DNA of 64,000 nt, from the NCBI GenBank assembly GCA_025345505.1, contig JANVCC010000130.1, positions 9,064,522-9,128,521 on the forward strand, in the 5' to 3' direction. How positions within the stretch are numbered: position 1 is the stretch's first letter; every line of letters starts with the position of its first letter. This document shows, piece after piece, positions 27,739 through 38,302 of this stretch. The DNA comes from Todiramphus chloris collaris (lineage: Eukaryota; Chordata; Aves; Coraciiformes; Alcedinidae). A program made the position numbers and the translations under genes. The notes beneath the pieces are model-generated. The model saw only the letters and a program-made list of their open reading frames with translations, was not told the DNA's origin and ran no database searches.

Positions 27739-28802
27739 AAGTGGGTCAGCTTTACACAGCTAACCATAAACTTGTGCTTATCTTATTTATACAAGATCAA
27801 AAGTACGACGAAGAATTTGACCAGTCCCCGCCTTGTGAGATCCTCAGTTCCCAGTTTTACTGTGTGACTTTGGATATCACATACATGTAATACCTTCCCT
27901 TCTTTCTTGAAGTATTTTTTTTTTCTTGGAGAAATTATATAAATGAATAACAGGCTTTCCATACCCTTAAGTTAAAAAAAGTCTCAAGAGGAGATGAGGT
28001 TCTTCCTCATACATAGAGCTTGAAGAATAATTGGACATTCATTGTAGATATATTTACATTATAAACTTACCTGGATAGTATTACACATAATGTATTATTT
28101 TTTTTACACGGTCAAGATATAGTGTTGGTCATGATAAAACACACTATCTAAAGATATTTACAAACTGCTAGTCTCTAACTTACCAACCACCTCTGCAAAG
28201 TGGCACCAGAATTTAAGGATAAGATATAAGGTTTGTTTATTGGCTATCATGGCACTCACCAGTGTTTTTATTATTATTACTAGCACTACTACCATGATGT
28301 GCTTCAGAGAAGGGCTGTCTTTGGGGTAGAGGTGTAAAGACTGAGCCTCCTGGGGGGCAGAAATCCTCCCAACCCCCCTCCTTCACCCAGCCTGCATGAG
28401 CTGGGAGGAGCAGAAAAGTAATCCAACCATGATTTGTCTGTCCCTTCTCCAGTTAGGGCATGCCACCCTTGTGCTTTCTTCAGTGATGTCAGGTGAGTCA
28501 GTCTAAATGTTAAACACCCAGCAAAATCCTTCCTTCCAAAGGCCACTGTAACAGAGGCTGAGATCATATGGCCTCATGTACCACTCGCAGCCGCTACTCT
28601 TAGAGAGTCAGAGTACTTTGAGACATCTCAAAGAAAACAGTTTCTGTGTGCTTCTTGGCAAATACCATCAAAGGCAAAAAGAAAAAAAAAACCCCACTAC
28701 CAAAAAAAAACCCCTAAAAAAACTCACTATAAAAAGATGAAAAGGGGTAGTTACCTAATGGCACTTTTCAGGTTACGCAGAGCTTTGGAAAGCAAAAAGA
28801 CA

Positions 28803-30046
28803 ACGGAATGTTTGGGGTTGGAAGGGACCTTGAAAGATCACCTAGTCCAATCCTCCTGCCAGAGCAGGATCACCTACATCAGGTCACACAGCAACATGTC
28901 CAGGTGGGTTTTGAATGTCTCCAGAGAGGAGACTCCACAACCTCCCTGGGCAACCTGTGTCAGTGTCCTGTCACCCTCACCGTGAATAAGTTTCTCCTTG
29001 CGTTTACATGGAACTTCCTATGTTCCAGCTTGCACCTCTTGCCCCTTGTCCTATCATTGGACATCACTGAGAAAAGCCTGGCTTCATCCTCCTGACACTC
29101 GCCCTTTACATATTGATAAACAATAATGAAGCCATTTCTCAGTCTCCTCTTCTCCAAGATGAAGAGACCCAGCTCCCTCAGCCTTTTCTCATAAGGGAGA
29201 TCTTCCACTCCGTTAATCATCTTTGTGGCTCTGTGCTGGACTCTCTCAAGCAGTTTCCTGTCCTTCTTGAACTGAGGGGCCCAGAACTGCACACAATATT
29301 CCAGATATGGCCTCACCAGGGCAGAGTAGAGGTGGAGGAGAACCTCTCTTCACCTACTAACCACAATCTTTCTAATACACCCCGGGAAGCCATTGGCCTT
29401 CTTGGCCACAAGGGCACATTGCTGACTCATGGTCATCCTGCTGTCCACCAGGACCCCCAGCTCCCTTTCCCCTGTGATGCTCTCCAACAGGTCAGTCCCA
29501 AACTTATACTGGTACCTGGGGTTGTTCTTGCCCAGATGCAAGATTCTACACTTGCCCTTGTTATATTTCATTACATTTCTCCCCGCCCAACTCTCCAGCC
29601 TGTCTGGGGCTTTCTGAATGGCATCACAGCCTGCTGGTGTGTCAGCCACTCCTCCCAGTTTTGTGTCATCAGCAAACTTGCTGACTGTGCACTCTGTTCC
29701 CTCATCCAAGTCACTGATGAATATATTGAATAGTACTGGTCCCAGTACTGACCCTTGAGGGACTCCACTAGATACAGGTCTCCAACTAGACTCTGTCCCA
29801 CTGACCACAACTCTCTGGCTTCTTTCCTTCAGCCAGTTCACTGTCCACCTCAGTACCTGATCATCCAGACCACACTTTCCCAGTTTAGCTGTGAGGATGT
29901 TGTGGGGGAAGGTGTCAAATGCTTTACTGAAACCAAGATAAACCACATGCATTGCTCTACCATCATCTATGCACCTGATTATGTGTCCATAAAAGGCTAA
30001 CAGGTTGGTCAAACATGACTTACCCTTGGTAGAACCATGTTGACTG
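28803..30046 (-). mobile_element. CR1 LINE copy 1, 5'-truncated, ORF2 C-terminal half
   Basis: This is a non-LTR retrotransposon of the CR1 family in the same orientation as CHRM2. The minus-strand frame encodes the end of ORF2: [14 protein letters not shown] (RT fingers), a motif A region [11 protein letters not shown], motif [16 protein letters not shown], motif C FADDTKL, and the conserved CR1 C-terminal region ending in VRVTGH. Homology starts near 30046, so the endonuclease and ORF1 are missing, which is the usual 5' truncation of CR1. An in-frame TGA near 29347 (serine in copy 2) interrupts the frame. Motif A has Gly where CR1 has the catalytic Asp. The 3' terminal octamer repeat near 28803 is degraded. 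It is a dead copy. Confidence 0.95.
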
Positions 30047-31939
30047 CAACATTTGTTTCCCTTTATTTGGATAATAGCAAAATGAAATGTGTGTGACAAA
30101 TCTACCCAGAATCTTGAAATATGAGGCCTGGGAGGACTGGATGTACTTGTGTAACACACTAGTTCCACAATGGAGCAAGAAAGGCCATAGGAAAAAAAAA
30201 GAGAAGTAAAAATATAGAAGTAATTACATTGGTTGTGGTAAATGATTCATGTCCAGTTCAGCCTTACTATAATTACATTCTTCTTAGTCTTGGTTTCTCA
30301 GGGAATACTCTGCTAGAAAGCACAGGAATGAAAGGGGATTCAAAGGAAGGGATACCTTAGCATTGCACATGGCATAAAATAAATCTGTGTGTGTTGCTGC
30401 ATGATATTCCACTACAAGAACATTCACTCTTTCCCATTATCCACTGTTGTTTCTAATAAGGAGACAACAAAACTGGGGAAGATAATTGATTTGGCTTTGT
30501 TTCATACAAAGGTTCTTTTCTTTTACTTCCGATCTAAAACCCATGCAGAAAGTATTTATGGAACTTCCCACTCCACACAGAAGTTTGTGCTTCGGTGGGG
30601 GGAGATTTGCCATCTTGGGAAGACAGTATTTTGGTGGGGTTAAAGATCTGGAATACCAGCATTCACAGTGCCTGAAAGGCAAGAGAAACTGCGCACCTGT
30701 GGGTGAAACACAGACAACATGCTTGTTAAAGTGAGGAAGGAGGAAAGCTTTTTGTGAAGACTGTGACAAAAGAGGAGAGACAGGAAGAGAAATGAGAATA
30801 GAAGCCACAGCAAGTTAAGGACCGTGTCTCAAATTCCTTCAGGGAAAGATTTTCAATGAGTTATAAAAAAAATTAATGGTTTCTTAAAAGTCCAGAGCTT
30901 TTCATTATATACAAGAACAATAAAAGCAATACTGCATATAAATCACATCCCTAGCAAGTGTCTCTAGACATGTTATATAAACCATCTGTAGACCCACAGG
31001 TGAAAGAAAGCTTACGTCTTTTAAGCTTCTCAATTTCTACCACTTGCACCACTTTCAGCTGACAGCACAGCACCATCTAGAAGGAGATATATTAAAATAG
31101 CAAAAGCTATTAGATGCCAAACTACCTGTGAGCAAACACCCCCCCCACACACACAGGACCAGAGTTTGTTTTTTGGCTGTTGCTTTCCTAAGACTTTAGC
31201 TTCTCACCAGAAGCACACTGATTTGTCAAAAAAAGAAAGCATTTCAGGAATTATTGTAAGGGAAGGGAGGGAAAACAAGTATCAGCAGCACTCTTCCTGC
31301 CCCACCAGATGCATCAATGCCAGATTTGCAATGTAATGACTGTGAGGATGCTTTACTTATTTGGTCCTGCAAGGCTGGTACCAGGATCAGTTTTGGGTAA
31401 CAGAAGAGGCAAGAAGAGGTGTTACCAGTTCAGGTGAAAAATTGAAAGTGTGCCACCTCGGCACCACAGAAGAAACCAGGAGCCATATCCACAGGCAGCA
31501 CTGGGGCAGCCATTGCATCCACAGGAACAAGTAACAGGGATCAAAATGAATCAAAAGTGGGGAAGGGGCCAGTGAGTTTACTAGCAAGCCCCACTGCAAA
31601 GCTGACACATGGATATGTTTGGATCTGTAAGGAGAGAAATGAACAAGAAATTTCCCATCTCCTCCTGCCCCTGCCCCAGCTGGGATGGATGGCCAGGAGC
31701 AGCTGGGCCACCCCAGAGGTTTTCTTGCTGGTGCTGTTCTGTGTCTGTTGTGTTCTCACTACAGACACAATTGCTAAAGATGCCTCCTCTTCTCAATAAG
31801 TTTTTCTCCACCAGAAAAAAATAAAAAAGGGCTGATAGATTTAGCACTGCCTTTTGTCCCCTTCATGATTTGTGGATACCAAACAATTGATCCCTGGGGT
31901 CCATTTGAGCACTTCCATCCCCATGAGAATATGTAAGAC

Positions 31940-32033
31940 AAAGGAAGAAAAGAAAGAAGGGAAGGAAAGAAAGAAGGGAAGGAAGGAAGGAAGGAAGGAA
32001 GGAAGGAAGGAAGGAAGGAAGGANNNNNNNNNN

Positions 32034-32124
<91 letters not shown>

Positions 32125-32127
32125 AAA
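31940..32127 (+). repeat. Compound (GGAA)n/(GAAA)n microsatellite
   Basis: Purine tetranucleotides change from mixed GGAA/GAAA (31940-32023) to pure GAAA (32034-32127) across a 10-N run. Its true length is unknown because the assembly breaks inside it. The open plus-strand frame of Lys, Glu, Arg and Gly across it is a repeat artefact. Confidence 0.95.
32024..32033. other. Assembly gap (10 N)
   Basis: Ten unknown bases lie inside the GGAA/GAAA microsatellite, the kind of sequence where short-read assemblies fail. Confidence 0.99.
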
Positions 32128-35100
32128 GATCAGACCTATTTAGATGTTCTTGTTGCCTTTGGACTATTTTTCATCAGGCAATGGTCAAACAATTTGCTGT
32201 CTCTGGGGATCCTCATGATTCCTAAGAAATCAAATGAGACTTCCAAAGACAAAGAGGGATGACAGAAATTTTTCTTAGGTTTTTGTCCTAACTGGAAAAC
32301 AGATTTCTCAGCGTTACTTTAGCTTTTTTTCTTTCTTTCATTCTTTCATTGACTCTTTCTTTTTCCTGTTGTGCTTTTATTTGTTTAACCAAAAATGACC
32401 TTAGTACTCAGAAAAGGTGCCACTTGGATTGACATATCTTCAGACTCTCTCCCTGGAGAGTGAAGCTAGGGCTGGGCTGTGACAGTACAAGTCACATGGG
32501 CAGCCAATGTGACAGATCCTGCTGTAGCAGGGTTACAGTCAAGGGTTGACAGAGCTTCTTCAGTTTTTAGCCTGTTTCTGGAAATAATTAAGAGGAGGAG
32601 GAGGAGAAGGAGAGAGCACAAACTGGTAGCTGCAGCTTTTTTGTTATTGGTTTGGGGTTTGTTTGTTTGTTGTTTTTTGTTTGTTTTTTCCTCGAGTCAC
32701 CTGTACAGTTTTCTCAATTTCTATGTGAATTGAAAGTGGCCAATGCAGCACATGGTGTGGACGTGCCTCTGGGATCCTCTGGCCAAGCCCAAGGTGAAGA
32801 TGTAGCAGCACCAGCAGCAGGGCCACCTGAGGCCTTGGTGGAGACGGGGTGCAGGTGACAGCCAGGGAGGCCGGAGGAGGTACCCAGGGAGCGCTGCTCT
32901 TCAAGACCGACATCTACATCTTGCAGAACTATCACTCAGAAGTGAGGTGAAACCTGGTGAACGTGGTTTGGAACATAAAGGAAAGACATGAGAGTTCAAA
33001 AGATGTTGAAAAGAACAAATTATTTTGTGATTCTGAAAGATTATCCCAATTTCTGTCTTACTGAGCCAAAATCAGCTGGAGACCATAGAGGTTCCCAGCA
33101 TGTCAGGACAGGCTTTGCCTTGTCTTTGCTTCCAGAAGGGGATAGACAGTGTCATGAGTAAGTGTTGACTCTGCACCTCCCACCAGCTGCTAATGAGTGC
33201 AACACAGACACAAAACCATGCAATACCTTAACTGTTAGATGATTATTTTCCGGGTATATAAACCATGTTGGGGGGGTGTGTTTGCATGCCTGTGTGTGAA
33301 TGCACAGGTGAGTTATGTCATCTAGTTTTGCATTGTCCGTGACTGTGGATGTACTATGGTAAAATCTTTTCATTGAACAGGTACAAGGCAGAAATGCATA
33401 GAATTGTGTGTCCTCCAAGCCTTTTAAATATACTGTAACACAAACCAAAGTATCTTGTCCTTTAGGATCAAAAGTGGGGGTGCTGCTAATGAAAAGTGCT
33501 AGAAAGCTTCAAACTGAAGTTTTTTCTTTTTGTTTGCTTCATGAATGCTGGCCCCCCAGTGTTTTTTTTCCTACATGATACTTTGAGTGTCATCACATCA
33601 CATCACATGACGAAAAAGTATAGTTGTAACCTGTACCTTCCACTTCTTAACCTGTAGAAGTGTCCTTAGATGTTAGAGTAATTAATAAGTTATTAAGAAT
33701 CAAGATCTTCAATCGAGAGGCCAAAATAAAGGATTTGCACACCTTCTGGAAAACTTGAGTTAAAAGATTATTTCCCAATTTCAGTACCTGTGCTATTCAC
33801 TTTCACAAATGCTAAAAGAATGAAGCAGGTGTGTTTCTTCTATGAAGCTTTTCTAAAGAAATAAGATTTAGAAAATGAACAGGTTTCATTTTATCTTTGG
33901 TTTTATCTGGATTTTCTAACACTGTAAGAGAATGAATTCTCTAGAAAGGATCATGTAGGTCTTTCTCTTGACCTGTCAAGATAAGTCTAGTGAATGCAGA
34001 GAGACAAGCAGCACTCAGTTTTGCAAGACTTATCATTGAGTAATTCTTCCTTAGAATCAGGAAGATGAAAATAGTGATAGTAGATATGACTCAAGGCAAG
34101 TGAGTATTGCAAGATTTGTTCCTTGGCTGCATGGAGACGCTTAGATATATTAGGATGAAATCACTCGGTCTATAAAATCAATGAATACATATTAAGACAC
34201 ATTAATACTGTGTTTAATGTGGCCTTAATTTACTGCAGTTTAATCCTCCTCATTTTCACTTTCTGCTAGGAACTTGTACTTTGAAACATGAAAATTGTCA
34301 TATTGCCAAAGTGCTTTGACACTGTGTTCCAATGAGCTTATCAAACATCAAAAAAAAACCTCTGCAAGATTAATTTCCCTGTAATCTTGAAGGCTGCTAT
34401 TTTGAACTGCATTTTGGAAGACGCTAATGTGGTAACATGAAATAACAGAATGATTTGGTAGGTGGCTTTCACTCCAGAAGACAGTCTCTCAGGACACTGT
34501 CTATGCAGCAAACTAATTTTTTGGGTAGCAACATCTGTAGGGATACCTTTACTAGTGCCTGGTAGAGTAACTAAGAAGGAGGTAACTAGAATATGCATAA
34601 CTCACAGACAATTGCTGTTTTCAGTAATCTGATACACTTTATCCTATCCACACAGTGCTCAGTTGTGCTACAGTAACTATCAAATAGTGAAATAATAGTA
34701 AATTCTTTTCCAGGCAGAAAGAATCTGCATTTTTGCTGGTGTGGAGTAGCAGGCAATATCTGAATTTGATCCCTGCCAGCACCCTCCATCCAGACTATTT
34801 CAGTATCTAGGTTTGTGTAATCTGTTTTCTTCTCTACCTTTTTATGACTGTTATCCCTTGGCATACAGTGAAATATTGCTCCCAACTGGTACAAAAGGCA
34901 ATGTAGCTAATGCGTTTTTACAAAAAGTAAACATCTTGTCCAGGATACACCTATGAAGGACCTTGTTTTCAAGCTAAGGGCTTAGGCAGAGTTTAATACA
35001 TGTAGGCACATCAGTACGTCTTATTATTTTCCTGAATAAATGAGTGGAACCATATTTTGACTGGTCAAAAGCATAGTCATCTAATACTAACTATTCATTC

Positions 35101-35866
35101 TGTGGAGCCTCAGCATACCTTTCCATCTGTACATCCAACTTTAAAAGACTGTAACCTTCATTTTCCTAGTAATAAAACCTTTTTTCTATTCAGCTGAGAC
35201 TCTTTGTTTGGACACCATGGTGGCTGACTGGATGAGACCATTGAAATTAAAACTTATTTTTCTATTTGATCTTTGTACCCTGGACAAGTAATATACAAAA
35301 GAGAAGAAAAAGCTGACGAAAGTAAAAGACAAATCCACGAGTGCATGTTATATGACAAACAAAGTAAACAAAATTGTCTCAAAAGCTTTGGTTTACATGG
35401 ATGCTGAAATAGTCTTGGGATGTAGCGATCTGGAAAAGACCACCTTTCACTTTTATCTTGACATGATGAAGGAATTACAGAACAAAAACCACTAGAAGGG
35501 CAAGTGGTAGACTTTGGATGATACACAGGTTAGGCAAGGTTACACATTGAGCATAAGTACGCTTTCAGAACTGATGTAGTTTTGGAAATGGTAGTGTTAT
35601 AAACAACATAAAATAACTCACCAAGTTTTTCCTAACATTAGGGTTCATACATGACAGTGACAAAAAAATCTTTAGAACACTTGGAGCTTTAGGAATCATC
35701 TACCATGATTCATTTGGATTATGTAAGGATCTTCCAAACTCCTATCCTCTGCCATGCAGTTATTGTTAAAATTTCCTCTCTTTTATTTTTCCCCCTAGAT
35801 GAAGACATATTAAACAGACACAGAAAAAGAAACCGAAACAACCAACCAAAAAAACAAACCACAAGG

Positions 35867-35889
35867 AAAAAAAAAAAAAAAAAAAAAAA
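35867..35889 (+). repeat. A23 homopolymer
   Basis: A 23-base A run ends an A/C-rich stretch that starts near 35820. It lies downstream of the CHRM2 stop, on the template side of the likely 3' UTR, where it would be U-rich in the transcript. Confidence 0.9.
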
Positions 35890-36026
35890 GAACAAGTATT
35901 TTACACAGAATGACAAAGAAATCTTAGATTCTAAAGCCCTTCTGCACAATAGTCTCAGAAAGCAAGGAACTGTGCTTCCAGTCCACAAACTCGAATAGTT
36001 CCTCAAACATCTCCATGTCCTCAAGA

Positions 36027-36032
36027 TTTATT
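36027..36032 (-). terminator. CHRM2: Candidate CHRM2 polyadenylation signal
   Basis: AATAAA on the minus strand lies about 195 bases after the CHRM2 stop codon. It is the first canonical hexamer I see downstream. Mammalian CHRM2 transcripts use much longer 3' UTRs, and more AATAAA or ATTAAA matches occur further downstream in this A+T-rich sequence, so this could be a minor or unused site. Confidence 0.25.
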
Positions 36033-36227
36033 TCCAATAATTAAAAAAAATGTTTTAAGTGTAGTTCTCAGGGTTAGAGTTGATGCCCCATATCACTATT
36101 TCCACTAACATCCTGGATTGCACATTCCATAGAAGAGCATAAAGTGCTATAGCATTGTTTTTTGGGTTTTTTTTTAATTTAATTTGGAACTTCTTTACCC
36201 TTTCCATTATTATATTCATTATTATTT

Positions 36228-37628
36228 TTACCTTGTAGCTCCTATATTCTTGTAATGACACATAAGAAGGTGCTTAAAGGTCTTCTTGAAAGTAGCATTG
36301 CAGAGAGCATAACAAGCAGGGTTGATGGTGCTGTTGATATAACAGAGCCAATACCCTATTGTCCATACGGTACCAGGGATGCAGGATGTGCAGAAGCTGT
36401 TGATGAGCACCATCACGTTGTATGGGGTCCAGGTAATTATGAAGGCCAGGAGGATGGCCAAAATAGTCCTTGTCACTTTTTTCTCTCTAGAAGGAGGTGG
36501 TTTCTTTTTGGCTGGCTGCTTTGTCATCTTGACAATTTTCCGGGCTACACTATTCTGCTTCTCCTCTCCGTTGGTGCCTACAATCTCCACAGTAGTGTTG
36601 GTTGGGGCACAGCAGTCCCCCTTTTGGGACTTGGTGACTACCCTGATGCATGTCAGCTTGGAGTTCTCCACTTTGAGATGGTCTTGGGAGGCAGAAGCCT
36701 GGCTGGCATCTTTGGCAGATTCATCCTCTTTCATGTTGGAAGCGACCACACTGACAGAGGTGGAGTCATTGGAGCTCTCCTTCTCCTCCCCTTGGATACA
36801 GTTCTCTGTCACACTCTCAGCAGTGGTTTTTCCATTCTGAATTTTGCTGTGCTCCAACCCATCCCTACTGGTTGGGATGTTGTTATTGTTTGGTTTCACT
36901 ATTTTACCTTGGACAAAGCTGGGGGAAACTGTATCTTGGTTTTGGGCGGCTTCCTTTTTCCCTTTCTTTATCCGACTCTTACTGGCTCGAGAAATTTGCC
37001 AGTAAAGGACAGTCATGATGATAACAGGCAAATAGAAGGCTGCAATGGCAGTGCCAAAAGTGACGGCAGCATTGGAAAAAAACTGAATGTAGCAATCCCC
37101 ATCTGGGACAGTCCTTCCTCCTACAATGAACTGCCAGAAGAGAATTGCAGGGGCCCACAGGATGAAGGACAGCACCCATGCAGCTGCGATCATCATGCCT
37201 GCCATCTTAGTGGTCCGTTTTACAGGATATGTCAGAGGCTTGGTGACACAAAAGTATCTGTCAAAGCTGATAATGAGGAGGTTCATTACAGAGGCGTTGC
37301 TGACCACGTAGTCAAGGGCCAGCCAGAGATCACATACCACAGGCCCTAAGGGCCAGTAGCCTATCACAGTGTAGAGGGTGTATAAATTCATTGAAAAGAT
37401 GCCGATGATCAAGTCAGCACAGGCCAAGCTGAACAGGAAATAGTTGTTGACAGTCTGTAGGTGCCTGTTGACTTTGATTGATACCATGACCAGGATGTTT
37501 CCAATTATGGTGACTAGACTGAGAGACCCTGCTACCAGGACGATGAAGACCACCTCAACAGTTTTATAGGGGCTCTCCAAAGCCATCACATTTTCAGTGG
37601 AAGAGTTTATGTACGTTGAGTTATTCAT
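36228..37628 (-). CDS. CHRM2: Muscarinic acetylcholine receptor M2
   Basis: This is a complete 466-residue class A GPCR. In the family, M2 binds acetylcholine at the plasma membrane, couples to Gi/o, lowers cAMP and opens GIRK channels in heart and brain. Visible features are N-glycosylation sequons at N2, N3 and N8; TM1 about 26-51; the TM2 D72; C99 and C179 for the extracellular disulfide; the ligand Asp D106; DRY at 123-125; TM4 about 143-164; TM5 about 188-210; a long basic and Ser/Thr-rich third loop about 211-388; TM6 with W400, Y403 and N404; Y426 and Y430; NPACY at 436-440; and C457, a likely palmitoylation site. The ATG at 37628 has G at -3 and matches known M2 starts. The frame runs 11 codons further upstream only by a GTG, with an in-frame TAA at 37664-37662. 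The stop is TAA. There are no frameshifts. Compared with human M2, the N-terminus is about three residues longer and the third loop about three shorter, as in chicken (from memory). Confidence 0.98.
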   Translation of the reverse strand: MNNSTYINSSTENVMALESPYKTVEVVFIVLVAGSLSLVTIIGNILVMVSIKVNRHLQTVNNYFLFSLACADLIIGIFSMNLYTLYTVIGYWPLGPVVCDLWLALDYVVSNASVMNLLIISFDRYFCVTKPLTYPVKRTTKMAGMMIAAAWVLSFILWAPAILFWQFIVGGRTVPDGDCYIQFFSNAAVTFGTAIAAFYLPVIIMTVLYWQISRASKSRIKKGKKEAAQNQDTVSPSFVQGKIVKPNNNNIPTSRDGLEHSKIQNGKTTAESVTENCIQGEEKESSNDSTSVSVVASNMKEDESAKDASQASASQDHLKVENSKLTCIRVVTKSQKGDCCAPTNTTVEIVGTNGEEKQNSVARKIVKMTKQPAKKKPPPSREKKVTRTILAILLAFIITWTPYNVMVLINSFCTSCIPGTVWTIGYWLCYINSTINPACYALCNATFKKTFKHLLMCHYKNIGATR

Positions 37629-37667
37629 TTCTGTTCTGGTAGCAAGATACCAAATTGCCACTTAACC
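37629..37667 (-). other. CHRM2: 5' UTR part of the CHRM2 coding exon
   Basis: These 39 bases lie between the predicted splice acceptor and the CHRM2 ATG. They contain a TAA in frame with the ATG, 12 codons upstream, so translation cannot begin further 5' in this frame. The coding exons of muscarinic receptor genes are typically intronless but preceded by non-coding exons, which fits. The exon boundary is inferred from the acceptor motif, not from transcript data. Confidence 0.75.
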
Positions 37668-37691
37668 CTGCAGAAGAAAGAAAACAAAACA
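37668..37691 (-). other. CHRM2: Splice acceptor of the CHRM2 coding exon
   Basis: Read on the minus strand, a pyrimidine-rich run (TTTTGTTTTCTTTCTTCTGCAG) ends in AG immediately before the exon beginning GGTTAAG. It is a strong vertebrate 3' splice site placed about 40 bases before the ATG, where M2 genes are known to have one. The matching donor and upstream non-coding exons were not identified in this window. Confidence 0.75.
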
Positions 37692-38294
37692 GACACCACC
37701 ATGAAATTCATCCCTTTGCCCGTAGGAAATGAATACCAGAAAAACTACTTGGGAAGAGTTTAAAGGTAGAAGATGCATGCTGGATCAGTCATCTTTGGCT
37801 AATGAAAACACCTTACAAGATATAATATCCCCTTAGGAATAACATACCAATAGGATACCTCTAAATATGTGACAAAGACACAACATTTGAATCCAGATCT
37901 AGGTTTCTAAGTTCTCAGGTGCATTTTTCTCTTTGTCCTGTTATAAAACTAATATTGAATTGAATTCTTTCCTACCAACAAAATAGTTGACTTTGCTCAT
38001 TTCAAACTATTTCAAATTAAAAGTCCAGTCCCAAGTGTATGCCATTCCTATAACACAAGGTGAAGATGTGATTTACCAAGAGACAGACTACATGAAGCTG
38101 ATTTATGTTTCCATCTTTCCTTCCTATTCCACCTGGGTATGATTCTGTGAGGTTTATGGAAGAAGTTTGTGTCATGTCTCCCTCTCATTTTCTTACACTA
38201 AAGCTACTTTTTTAATCAACATTTGCAGAGATGTTGGCACTGCATCAAACTAAAGCTGTTAGTCTGCCAATAAACATGAAAAGAGTATGTCTGT

Positions 38295-38302
38295 TGACGT
38301 CA
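38295..38302. promoter_or_regulatory. Perfect CRE palindrome (TGACGTCA)
   Basis: This full-length cAMP response element lies within the 10-base palindrome TTGACGTCAA, about 630 bases upstream of the CHRM2 coding exon in the probable intron. The match is exact. Function is unproven, and an 8-mer can arise by chance, although CpG-containing 8-mers are uncommon in such A+T-rich DNA. Confidence 0.3.

Larger units (their letters stand above)
16011..28802. other. Non-coding sequence between CR1 elements
   Basis: No supported gene. It contains A16 and T16 tracts (16517-16532, 20455-20470), AATAAA-type tetranucleotides (23883-23913), a purine tract near 24.85 kb and the TA run at 27.7 kb. A somewhat GC-richer patch at 18640-18920 has several overlapping open frames on both strands but no recognisable protein. 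Confidence 0.6.
30047..36026. other. Non-coding sequence 3' of CHRM2
   Basis: The right end probably includes more CHRM2 3' UTR on the minus strand. It also contains the 31.94-32.13 kb microsatellite, a GGA-rich run near 32591-32618 and a GC-rich patch at 32740-32960. No gene is supported. Confidence 0.55.

Noticed and set aside
29113-29733. A 206-codon plus-strand open frame
   Set aside because: It is antisense to the CR1 ORF2 fragment, and the same shadow appears opposite CR1 copy 2 (45630-46250).
31872-32225. A 117-codon Lys/Glu/Arg-rich frame
   Set aside because: It is a translation of the GGAA/GAAA microsatellite and passes through the N gap.
1-36000. Exons of PTN, the expected neighbour downstream of CHRM2
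   Set aside because: I saw no sequence encoding the pleiotrophin Cys- and Lys-rich domains on the plus strand, so PTN probably lies to the left of the window.
36255-37349. A 364-codon open frame on the plus strand, and a 153-codon one at 36379-36840, antisense to CHRM2
   Set aside because: They lie wholly opposite the strongly conserved CHRM2 coding sequence, and no domain is recognisable. Long antisense frames are common opposite constrained coding DNA.
37629-37661. An 11-residue N-terminal extension of M2
   Set aside because: It would need GTG initiation, is preceded directly by an in-frame TAA, and known M2 proteins begin at the MNNST methionine.
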